Positions 1 to 4,898 of a stretch of DNA of 5,794 bases are shown piece after piece. The stretch's first letter is position 1; each line of letters begins with the position of its first letter. The translations under genes were made by a program, and so were the position numbers. The notes under the pieces are model-generated. The model saw only the letters and a program-made list of their open reading frames with translations, was not told the origin of the DNA and searched no databases. The DNA is from Alphaproteobacteria bacterium (GTDB lineage Bacteria > Pseudomonadota > Alphaproteobacteria > RF32 > CAG-977). Where the stretch lies: contig JAFVEJ010000005.1 in NCBI GenBank assembly GCA_017476085.1, positions 1 through 5,794 of the forward strand, read 5' to 3'.

Positions 1-135
1 GTCCATGAAGAAGCCGGACTGGATATCCCGATTGTCACCCGAATGGATTTCGGGCATACAGATCCCATTTGCTGCCTGCCTTACGGAGCTTTAGCGCAAA
101 TTGACCCCGTAAGCGAAACCGTCAGTCTGGTTTAA
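1..135 (+). CDS. ldcA: LD-carboxypeptidase (peptidase S66), C-terminal end only
   Basis: This is the last 44 codons of a gene whose start lies left of the window, read in frame 1 and ending in TAA at 133-135. The visible peptide contains DFGHTDPICCLPYGA, which matches the C-terminal signature of S66 peptidases (a Gly-His, then about eight residues, then Leu-Pro-x-Gly-Ala). The His of that Gly-His pair (visible residue 19) is expected to be the catalytic His of the family's Ser-Glu-His triad; the Ser and Glu would be outside the window. Family members cut the terminal D-alanine from murein tetrapeptides (an L,D bond) during cell-wall recycling in the cytoplasm. The stop codon overlaps that of the convergent HAD gene. 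The call rests on a short tail, so family membership is likely but not certain. Confidence 0.72.
   Translation, partial: VHEEAGLDIPIVTRMDFGHTDPICCLPYGALAQIDPVSETVSLV
80..113. repeat. Inverted repeat in the end of ldcA (possible RNA hairpin)
   Basis: CTTACGG at 80-86 is matched by its reverse complement CCGTAAG at 107-113, leaving a 20-base loop. A second short repeat, AAACC at 116-120 and GGTTT at 129-133, lies beside it. Both are inside coding sequence next to the overlapping convergent stops. Neither has a T-tract on either strand, so they are not standard intrinsic terminators and may be chance. Confidence 0.25.
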
Positions 136-740
136 TCAAAAAGAACGCCTTTTTCCTTCAGGGCCTGTTCCAGTTTTTCGGGCGTTTCAAAACGAATCGC
201 CTGAAAACCGAGACTTTCAGCCGTTTTGATATTTGCTGCGGAATCATCCGTAAATACCGTCTTTTCAGGCGTCAAATGATAGCGTTCCGTCAATATTTCA
301 AATAACCGCGGTTCAGGTTTGGCTTCTTTTTCAACGCCGGAAATAACGATCCCGTCGAACAGTTTAAAAAAATCATGCTTCGGATACGTCAGCGCGAATT
401 TTTCTTCCGACCAATTTGTCAACCCGTACAGCGGATAATGTTTTTTCAGCCGATAAAGCAAATCAACACTGCCCTGAATGACATCGCCGCACATTTGCTC
501 CCAACCGGTATCATACAATCTGATTTGTTCGGCGTATTGAGGATAAACAGCCGTAAGTTCTTCCACGCCTTGTCGGAACGGCTTGCCTTTATCCAAAGAA
601 AAATTCCATTGCGGAGAACAAATATGAGTCAGAAAATATTCCATTTCCTGTTCATTCTGAAATATTTTGCGGAACAGATAGCGAGGGTTCCAATCAATTA
701 AAACACCGCCAAAATCAAAAACAACCGTTTCTACAGTCAT
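132..740 (-). CDS. HAD-superfamily hydrolase, subfamily IA (YihX / haloacid dehalogenase-like)
   Basis: A complete 202-residue protein with all four HAD motifs. Motif I is VVFDFGGVL with nucleophile Asp9. Motif II is LTNWS with Thr108. Motif III is Lys141 in EAKPEPRLFEIL. Motif IV is VFTDDSAANI with Asp165/Asp166. Residues of about 15-90 form the alpha-helical cap typical of subfamily IA. The usual second Asp of the DxD motif is Gly11 here, as in YihX-type sugar phosphatases and 2-haloacid dehalogenases, so the exact reaction cannot be read from sequence. A small phosphorylated metabolite is the likeliest substrate, probably in the cytoplasm. The ATG at 738-740 is preceded by a strong GGAGG eight bases upstream (749-753 on the + strand), which fixes the start. 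It is transcribed away from the DUF2125-like gene and converges with ldcA, with overlapping stops. Confidence 0.9.
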   Translation of the reverse strand: MTVETVVFDFGGVLIDWNPRYLFRKIFQNEQEMEYFLTHICSPQWNFSLDKGKPFRQGVEELTAVYPQYAEQIRLYDTGWEQMCGDVIQGSVDLLYRLKKHYPLYGLTNWSEEKFALTYPKHDFFKLFDGIVISGVEKEAKPEPRLFEILTERYHLTPEKTVFTDDSAANIKTAESLGFQAIRFETPEKLEQALKEKGVLFD

Positions 741-780
741 AAAATTTTCCTCCGCAAAAAAATATTACACATGAAGCGAA

Positions 781-809
781 AATGTATAGTATATAAAAGT
801 GATTATCAA
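781..809 (-). promoter_or_regulatory. Candidate promoter for the HAD hydrolase gene
   Basis: On the minus strand TTGATA (804-809) lies 17 bases before TACATT (781-786), giving a sigma-70-type arrangement with a near-consensus -35 and a weaker -10. Transcription would start near 774 and leave a leader of about 34 bases before the ATG at 740, including the GGAGG. The same 88-base gap must also serve the divergent gene at 829. On the plus strand only loose -10-like elements are visible (TATAGT 785-790, TATAAA 792-797), with no convincing -35. Confidence 0.42.
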
Positions 810-828
810 CAACTGACGCGATTTTTCC

Positions 829-1929
829 ATGCTCGATACCAGCAAGCTTCCGCATTTACAGCCGCAAACAAAAAAAGAAGATATTCCCGAAGAATCTTTA
901 ATGAAACAGATCATCAGCGCCTTTTCCAGTAAAAAAGGGCTGATTTATTTATGCTGCGCTTTTGTCTTGATTTACCTCAGTCTGTGCGTTCAGGGGGAAC
1001 GTCTTTTACGTCAAGGCTTATATAATACTTTAAAAGACTTAGGACAGGACGGCTTTGGAATATCCTATCATGCCCCCTCCTCTTACCTTGCTTTCAAAAG
1101 CGGATTGAATTTGGACGATCTGGTTGTTACGGCGCCGGAAAAAATGGGCGGCTGGACTTTAAAAACAGGTCGCATCACCATTACCAGCACACCTTTTACG
1201 CCGCGAAACGTAACTTTGAAAATCAACGGCACGCACTCTTTAACAACAAAAACCATCGGCGATATCCGCCTGATCGTCGGGCAGGGCGATATTAAACTGC
1301 GCTTACCCTACAAAAAGGAACCGTTAGCTCTCAGTCTCAGTCTTAAACAAGTGCAGACGGCTTCCCCGAAATCCATGGAAGGCTTTTTTATTTCCGACCT
1401 GCTGTTGACGGCTGAGCATGTGTTTGAAAAAAAAGAGAAACAAGAACAAAACGCCATGCGTTTTTCTTTCCGTTCTGATGCCGTTCATCTGCCCGCTTAT
1501 ATGAGTCAACATTTGCCGCCGATGCTGCAGACCGTCGAACTTAAAGGACTTTTATCCGGCGTTGTTCTCAATGATGCAAAATCTTTTTTTAAAAGCTGGC
1601 TGGACAGCAGCGGAACGATTGAAATTCAGAACGGAGAAATTTTATGGCCGCCGTTCGGCGCTTCATTGACGGGAACGTTCGGCGTCAACAATTCCTTTGA
1701 ACCGATCGGAGCCGGCGTTGCGAAAACTCAAGGTTTTTTCGAATTGCTGGATATGCTGCAAAAAGGGGATTATTTGCGGCCGCGCGACGTATCCGTTGCC
1801 AAAGTCGTTTTAGGCGAACAGGTTAAAACGGAAAAAAATGAAAAGATTCCGTCTTTAACCGCTTCTTTCAGCATCCAGGCCGATAAAATTTATATCGGAC
1901 AAGTTTTGCTTTACAGCGGTAAAGAATAA
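829..1929 (+). CDS. DUF2125-like membrane-anchored protein of unknown function
   Basis: A 366-residue protein with one hydrophobic segment near the N-terminus (about residues 37-54, GLIYLCCAFVLIYLSLCV) preceded by Lys-Lys. It therefore probably has a membrane anchor and a large periplasmic beta-rich domain. The C-terminal half resembles alphaproteobacterial DUF2125 proteins: a Gly-x-Ile-x-Ile segment, then LWPPFGASLTGTFGV, then EPIGAG, then FELLDMLQKGDYL, ending with a Leu/Ile-rich strand and IYIGQVLLY. This match is from memory of the family pattern. No function is established. The start is uncertain: the ATG at 829 has no clear Shine-Dalgarno, while Met25 (ATG at 901) lies just before the anchor and would give a conventional short signal-anchor protein of 342 residues. 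An in-frame TGA at 814-816 excludes longer forms. The gene ends three bases before the stop of the convergent hisC. Confidence 0.72.
   Translation: MLDTSKLPHLQPQTKKEDIPEESLMKQIISAFSSKKGLIYLCCAFVLIYLSLCVQGERLLRQGLYNTLKDLGQDGFGISYHAPSSYLAFKSGLNLDDLVVTAPEKMGGWTLKTGRITITSTPFTPRNVTLKINGTHSLTTKTIGDIRLIVGQGDIKLRLPYKKEPLALSLSLKQVQTASPKSMEGFFISDLLLTAEHVFEKKEKQEQNAMRFSFRSDAVHLPAYMSQHLPPMLQTVELKGLLSGVVLNDAKSFFKSWLDSSGTIEIQNGEILWPPFGASLTGTFGVNNSFEPIGAGVAKTQGFFELLDMLQKGDYLRPRDVSVAKVVLGEQVKTEKNEKIPSLTASFSIQADKIYIGQVLLYSGKE
1880..1924. repeat. Two adjacent perfect short hairpins at the DUF2125-like/hisC convergent junction
   Basis: CCGATA (1880-1885) pairs with TATCGG (1893-1898) around a 7-base loop. CTTTAC (1909-1914) pairs with GTAAAG (1919-1924) around a 4-base loop. 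Both are perfect six-base stems within the last 50 bases of the DUF2125-like coding region, ending five bases before its TAA is complete. Neither strand has a run of T after the stems, so they are not textbook intrinsic terminators. They could still pause polymerase or protect the 3' ends of either transcript. Position is the main argument; chance is possible. Confidence 0.3.
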
Positions 1930-1932
1930 ATC

Positions 1933-3030
1933 TCAGTTTGTCATAAAATCTTTTAAAGCCGACAGGACTTCCTCCATCTCTTCGTCCGTGCCGATCGTAA
2001 TACGCAAAGCATCCGGCAATCCGTAAGAAAGCACTCTGCGCACGATAATACCGCGGCTTTGCAAAAATAAATCCGCTTTTTCCGCAGACTTTTCGGAGGC
2101 CTTCGGAAAATGAACCAAAACGAAGTTCGTTACCGAGGGTGTCATTTTCAGTCCGATTGCTTCCAATTCCCGAGGCAATCGGTTCAGCCATTTCTGATTG
2201 TGTTCAAACGCTTTTTTCACGAATCCCTTGTCCCTTAATGCAGCAACGCCGGCAACCTGCGCAACGGCATTGACATTAAACGGCCCGCGGATACGGTTCA
2301 GCACATCCGTAATTTCTTTGGACGCATAGCTCCATCCCAAACGAACACCGCCCAAACCGTAAATTTTGGAAAAAGTGCGAAGCATGACAACATTCGGAAA
2401 TTCATCAACCAAATCCGCGCCGGCGCTGTAGTCATCCCTGCCGACAAATTCCGCATAAGCGGCATCAATCACCACCATAATATTTTCCGGCAGCTTGTGA
2501 CAAAATGACCTTAACTCTTCAATCGGCAAATATGTTCCCGTCGGATTTCCCGGATTAGCGATAAAAATCATTTTAGTTTTGGAAGTCACCACTTTAAAAA
2601 TGGCCTGCAAATCGACTTTAAAATCTTTTTCGGGAACGGTAACAGGACAAGCGCCGCAGCCGATCGCATACAGCCGATACATTGAAAAAGCGTATTGTGT
2701 GATAACGACCTCGTCCTGCGCCCCCAAATAGGCATGACAAAGCAAACCGATCAATTCATCCGACCCGTTGCCGCAAACAATTCTGTCCGCATCCAGCCCG
2801 TAAGTGTCTGCAATCGCCTGACGCAGCGCCGTCGCCCCGCCGTCGGGATAACGAAACAACCGATCGGCAAAGGTGCGGCATGCCTCAACGGCGACGGGAT
2901 TTGTTCCGAAGGCGCTTTCATTGGAAGACAACTTAATCACACGGTCTTTTCCTTCAATACTTGAAGAACCGCCGACATAGGGTTTTAAAGACAGCACGCT
3001 CAAATGAGCCGGAACAGGATAATTTTTCAT
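1933..3030 (-). CDS. hisC: Histidinol-phosphate / aromatic aminotransferase (PLP fold type I)
   Basis: A complete 365-residue class I/II aminotransferase of normal HisC length. It converts imidazole-acetol phosphate and glutamate to histidinol phosphate in the cytoplasm; homologues often also transaminate aromatic keto acids. Visible signatures: KLSSNESAFG (residues 33-42), GNGSDELIG (87-95) before the cofactor-binding loop, NPGNPTGT (159-166), DAAYAEF (189-195) with the PLP-contacting Asp189 and Tyr192, RTFSKIYGLGGVRLGW (218-233) with the Schiff-base Lys222 and phosphate-binding Arg230, and LRITIGT (342-348) with Arg343 expected to bind the substrate carboxylate. The ATG at 3028-3030 is chosen over upstream in-frame codons because AAAGGA sits six bases before it and homologues begin at this point. 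It is the second gene of an operon behind chorismate mutase, suggesting work in Phe/Tyr synthesis too. Confidence 0.95.
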   Translation of the reverse strand: MKNYPVPAHLSVLSLKPYVGGSSSIEGKDRVIKLSSNESAFGTNPVAVEACRTFADRLFRYPDGGATALRQAIADTYGLDADRIVCGNGSDELIGLLCHAYLGAQDEVVITQYAFSMYRLYAIGCGACPVTVPEKDFKVDLQAIFKVVTSKTKMIFIANPGNPTGTYLPIEELRSFCHKLPENIMVVIDAAYAEFVGRDDYSAGADLVDEFPNVVMLRTFSKIYGLGGVRLGWSYASKEITDVLNRIRGPFNVNAVAQVAGVAALRDKGFVKKAFEHNQKWLNRLPRELEAIGLKMTPSVTNFVLVHFPKASEKSAEKADLFLQSRGIIVRRVLSYGLPDALRITIGTDEEMEEVLSALKDFMTN

Positions 3031-3036
3031 TTTCTT

Positions 3037-3042
3037 TCCTTT
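3037..3042 (-). promoter_or_regulatory. hisC Shine-Dalgarno overlapping the chorismate mutase stop codon
   Basis: On the minus strand the order is TAA (stop, 3041-3043), AAAGGA sharing two of those bases, six spacer bases, then ATG. This settles the hisC start and points to translational coupling: ribosomes finishing the mutase are placed directly on the hisC initiation site. It also argues against the longer in-frame reading, which would extend 27 codons into the mutase gene. Confidence 0.8.
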
Positions 3043-3892
3043 AAAAAAACGCCATCGGATATCCGCCGATAACGCGCAGCATTGTAATCTTGCCGTTTTC
3101 TTTTTCAACAACGGTGCTCAACCGTTTATCCTTATCGGATAAATATCCCTCGACTTCAAACAGATACGCTTTACGCATCATATCCGGCATATAAGAATCG
3201 CAAATCGCGTTTGTTGCTATTCCGCCGGCTTTAAGAACCAAATCCAGCGTGCTGAGACTTAACGTACCGTCCGTTTCCGCGACTAAAAGCGTTTTATCTT
3301 CACCGGTTTCTTCAAACGGCTGCTTGCTCAGAGCATAAACGGACCGACCGTCCCCATGTCTGTGATCTCCGACCAAAGGCAATTTTAAAAAAATGTTGAC
3401 GGAACGCTTGTATTCCTGTGCCACGGAATACCACCAACATGTCTGTTTATCATCATTTAAAGATAAAATCGCCACGTTTGCTTCGCCTTGAGTCAATTCT
3501 TTCAAAACAAGATTGACTGACCTGCAGGACAGCATCGGCGTATAAGTACCAAAATAATCTCTGGCGATTTCAAGATTTCCCATACCGCGTTCCGGCATAA
3601 AAACAGCTATCGTTACAGGCGACTGCAGCGCAACGCAAGCGCTGATGATTTCACGCCAAATGCGAATCATCACATATTTATCCATCCCGCCTTTATGCCT
3701 GTTCCATAATCGGCGCATAATTTCTATTTCGCGTTTGGTGCGCATTGCGAAAGATGGTTTCTGCCCTGTTTCTTCGGCTTTTAACCGTCCGATCTGTTCA
3801 GCCAAACTGACGCGCCGCATCAATAAATCATGCATTTGATCATCGACCGTATCTATTTGCCGGCGCAATTCTTCAATATTCGTGTTTTCCAT
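3041..3892 (-). CDS. AroQ-class chorismate mutase with C-terminal PDT-like lobe and ACT-like domain
   Basis: A 283-residue protein. Residues 5-90 form an all-helical AroQ chorismate mutase domain that rearranges chorismate to prephenate. Aligned by eye with E. coli PheA, Arg10, Arg26/27, Lys38, Arg54 and Glu55 occupy the positions of the active-site Arg11, Arg28, Lys39, Arg51 and Glu52. Residues 92-172 (VTIAVF, then IARDYFG, then LKELTQGEANVAILSL) resemble the first lobe of prephenate dehydratase. The second lobe and the catalytic Thr-Arg-Phe motif are absent, with RSVYAL at 183-188 where TRF would fall. Residues 199-283 (DKTLLVAE, LDLVLKAGGIATNAI, YLFEVEGYL, VIGGYP) resemble an ACT regulatory domain, which may bind phenylalanine. 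Dehydratase activity is unlikely. It heads the operon with hisC. Mutase function is confident; the C-terminal reading is inference. Confidence 0.85.
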   Translation of the reverse strand: MENTNIEELRRQIDTVDDQMHDLLMRRVSLAEQIGRLKAEETGQKPSFAMRTKREIEIMRRLWNRHKGGMDKYVMIRIWREIISACVALQSPVTIAVFMPERGMGNLEIARDYFGTYTPMLSCRSVNLVLKELTQGEANVAILSLNDDKQTCWWYSVAQEYKRSVNIFLKLPLVGDHRHGDGRSVYALSKQPFEETGEDKTLLVAETDGTLSLSTLDLVLKAGGIATNAICDSYMPDMMRKAYLFEVEGYLSDKDKRLSTVVEKENGKITMLRVIGGYPMAFF

Positions 3893-3900
3893 CTGTCCGT

Positions 3901-3906
3901 TCACCT
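3901..3906 (-). promoter_or_regulatory. Shine-Dalgarno that decides the chorismate mutase start
   Basis: On the minus strand AGGTGA ends eight bases before the ATG at 3890-3892. An in-frame GTG (3902-3904) four codons upstream is itself part of this AGGTGA and has no purine-rich site before it. The ATG start is therefore preferred, giving 283 rather than 287 residues. Confidence 0.65.
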
Positions 3907-3983
3907 GTAATGATTAATTCTCTTTTCTTTTATACCGTCTGAGATTAAAAAGCTTTATATTTTTTTATATACAGAGAGGAAAT
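3907..3983. promoter_or_regulatory. AT-rich divergent control region between the chorismate mutase-hisC operon and hisI
   Basis: These bases separate two divergent biosynthetic units and must carry both promoters. On the minus strand TATAAA (3929-3934), within GGTATAAAAG, is a fair -10 for the mutase-hisC operon, but no good -35 lies upstream. On the plus strand TATATT (3956-3961) is a possible -10 for hisI, also without a clear -35. A palindrome AAAGCTTT sits between them at 3949-3956. The hisI ribosome site AGAGGA is at 3975-3980. No leader peptide rich in His, Phe or Tyr and no terminator/antiterminator pair was seen. Confidence 0.4.
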
Positions 3984-4319
3984 ATGCAAAAAATTTCTGT
4001 CGAAGACTTTATCGGAAACGTTCGTTTCAATCATGACGGCTTGGTTCCCGTTATTGCGCAGCAGTTTGATTCGGGAGAAGTTTTAATGATGGCCTGGATG
4101 AATGAAGAAGCGTTAAAAGAAACCATCCGAACCAATCGGATGTGTTATTTTTCCAGATCCCGGCAACAACTATGGCGAAAAGGAGAAACATCCGGCCATA
4201 CACAAAAACTGATGGAATTGCGAATCGATTGTGACGGCGATACGTTATTAGCGTTGATTGATCAGACGGGAGCCGCCTGCCATACGAATAATCGTTCCTG
4301 TTTTTACAGAGGATTATAA
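3984..4319 (+). CDS. hisI: Phosphoribosyl-AMP cyclohydrolase
   Basis: A complete 111-residue monofunctional HisI, with no HisE domain attached. It opens the adenine ring of phosphoribosyl-AMP, the third step of histidine synthesis, in the cytoplasm. The family motifs are all present: [10 protein letters not shown] (35-44), [20 protein letters not shown] (54-73), DCDGDT (82-87) and [12 protein letters not shown] (96-107). By analogy with the archaeal enzyme structure, Asp82, Asp84 and Asp86 should bind magnesium, and Cys83, Cys99 and Cys106 should bind the catalytic zinc, shared between subunits of the dimer. AGAGGA lies three bases before the ATG. The gene stands alone, divergent from the mutase-hisC operon and six bases from the stop of the convergent lipoprotein gene, not within a his operon. 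Confidence 0.97.
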   Translation: MQKISVEDFIGNVRFNHDGLVPVIAQQFDSGEVLMMAWMNEEALKETIRTNRMCYFSRSRQQLWRKGETSGHTQKLMELRIDCDGDTLLALIDQTGAACHTNNRSCFYRGL

Positions 4320-4325
4320 ACGGAT

Positions 4326-4769
4326 TTACTTTGCAGTCTGTGCTTTAGAACGGGGAGAAACCGTAAAGGAAACGATCGTTCCGTTCACCATATCCGATTC
4401 CAACTGAACCGTTGCGACTCTGTCATTGTTTGTAAAAGATAAAACACTGACTTTGGAACGCACGACCGTTACTTCCTTCCATCCGAATTTCGGCATTTCG
4501 GACATATAGAAGTCAAACATACTGTTTAATGTATATGGCGCGGAAAAAACCAACCGCCCGATCCATGCGCTTGACCCGCCCAACAACAACGTTGATTTTA
4601 AATCCATTGTTGCCTTTTCAGGAATAGGAATATCGTTAAACTGCGCAAAACTGGGCGAAGTGCCGTTTGTTCCCTCCGTATCCGCACGATACATCTTTTC
4701 GTTGTGAACACAACCGGACAAAGCCGCCGCCAATATTAAACAAATCAAAGAAAATAATATTTTTTTCAT
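4326..4769 (-). CDS. Small lipoprotein of unknown function
   Basis: A 147-residue protein with a clear type II signal peptide: MKKILF, a hydrophobic stretch, then the lipobox LSGC with Cys20 as the lipidated residue. Val follows Cys, not Asp, so there is no inner-membrane retention signal and an outer-membrane location is likely if Lol sorting applies. The mature part starts with a low-complexity polar linker (about 21-44). A compact domain follows with FNDIPIPEKATMD (44-56), WIGRLVF (69-75), MFDFYMSEMPKFGWK (84-98) and VLSFTNNDRVATVQL (109-123). The alternating beta-strand and single-helix pattern suggests a small alpha/beta fold. I recognise this general shape from uncharacterised proteobacterial lipoproteins but cannot name a family. 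AAAGG lies six bases before the ATG. It is divergent from pyrG and convergent with hisI. Confidence 0.85.
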   Translation of the reverse strand: MKKILFSLICLILAAALSGCVHNEKMYRADTEGTNGTSPSFAQFNDIPIPEKATMDLKSTLLLGGSSAWIGRLVFSAPYTLNSMFDFYMSEMPKFGWKEVTVVRSKVSVLSFTNNDRVATVQLESDMVNGTIVSFTVSPRSKAQTAK

Positions 4770-4794
4770 TATTCGCCTTTCTCAGTGTTGCTTC

Positions 4795-4821
4795 TTTTAA
4801 TCTAAACAGGGAATATTAAAA
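4795..4821. repeat. AT-only inverted repeat in the lipoprotein/pyrG gap
   Basis: TTTTAAT at 4795-4801 is matched by ATTAAAA at 4815-4821 around 13 bases. A looser outer pair, GTGTT (4785-4789) and AACAC (4821-4825), overlaps the right arm and is not symmetric with it. It lies just upstream of the candidate pyrG -35 and probably within the lipoprotein promoter, so it could be an operator, but AT-rich DNA yields such repeats easily. Confidence 0.22.
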
Positions 4822-4836
4822 ACACCTTAAAATCTC

Positions 4837-4864
4837 TTGCTATTCTCCGCCGGCTTTATATGAT
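4837..4864 (+). promoter_or_regulatory. Candidate sigma-70 promoter for pyrG
   Basis: TTGCTA (4837-4842) and TATGAT (4859-4864) are separated by 16 bases; reading the -35 as CTTGCT gives 17. The CTTG-type -35 fits alphaproteobacterial promoters and the -10 differs from TATAAT at one base. Transcription would start near 4871, leaving a leader of roughly 28 bases before the ATG at 4899. That leader is too short for the pyrG attenuation seen in Gram-positive bacteria. Confidence 0.6.
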
Positions 4865-4898
4865 ACGCTTCAAACGTTATTGGAATCGGAAAAAGGAA

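Noticed and set aside
375..701. Plus-strand open frame of 108 codons inside the HAD gene
   Set aside because: It lies wholly opposite a gene with all four HAD motifs, has no ribosome site and no recognisable protein features.
741..828. Gap between the HAD and DUF2125-like genes checked for a tRNA or small RNA
   Set aside because: No cloverleaf-like pairing, no conserved T-loop sequence and no terminator; the bases are explained as a divergent control region.
1868..2191. Minus-strand open frame of 107 codons overlapping the end of hisC and the DUF2125-like gene
   Set aside because: It is out of frame with hisC, whose conserved motifs and normal C-terminus account for this stretch.
3031..3111. 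27-codon N-terminal extension of hisC starting inside the chorismate mutase gene
   Set aside because: The extension is not HisC-like, overlaps the mutase C-terminus, and the ATG at 3028-3030 has a well-spaced Shine-Dalgarno.
3957..3972. T-rich tract in the mutase/hisI gap considered as a terminator tail
   Set aside because: No GC-rich stem precedes it, and it lies between two divergent starts where no transcript needs to end; it is more likely promoter DNA.
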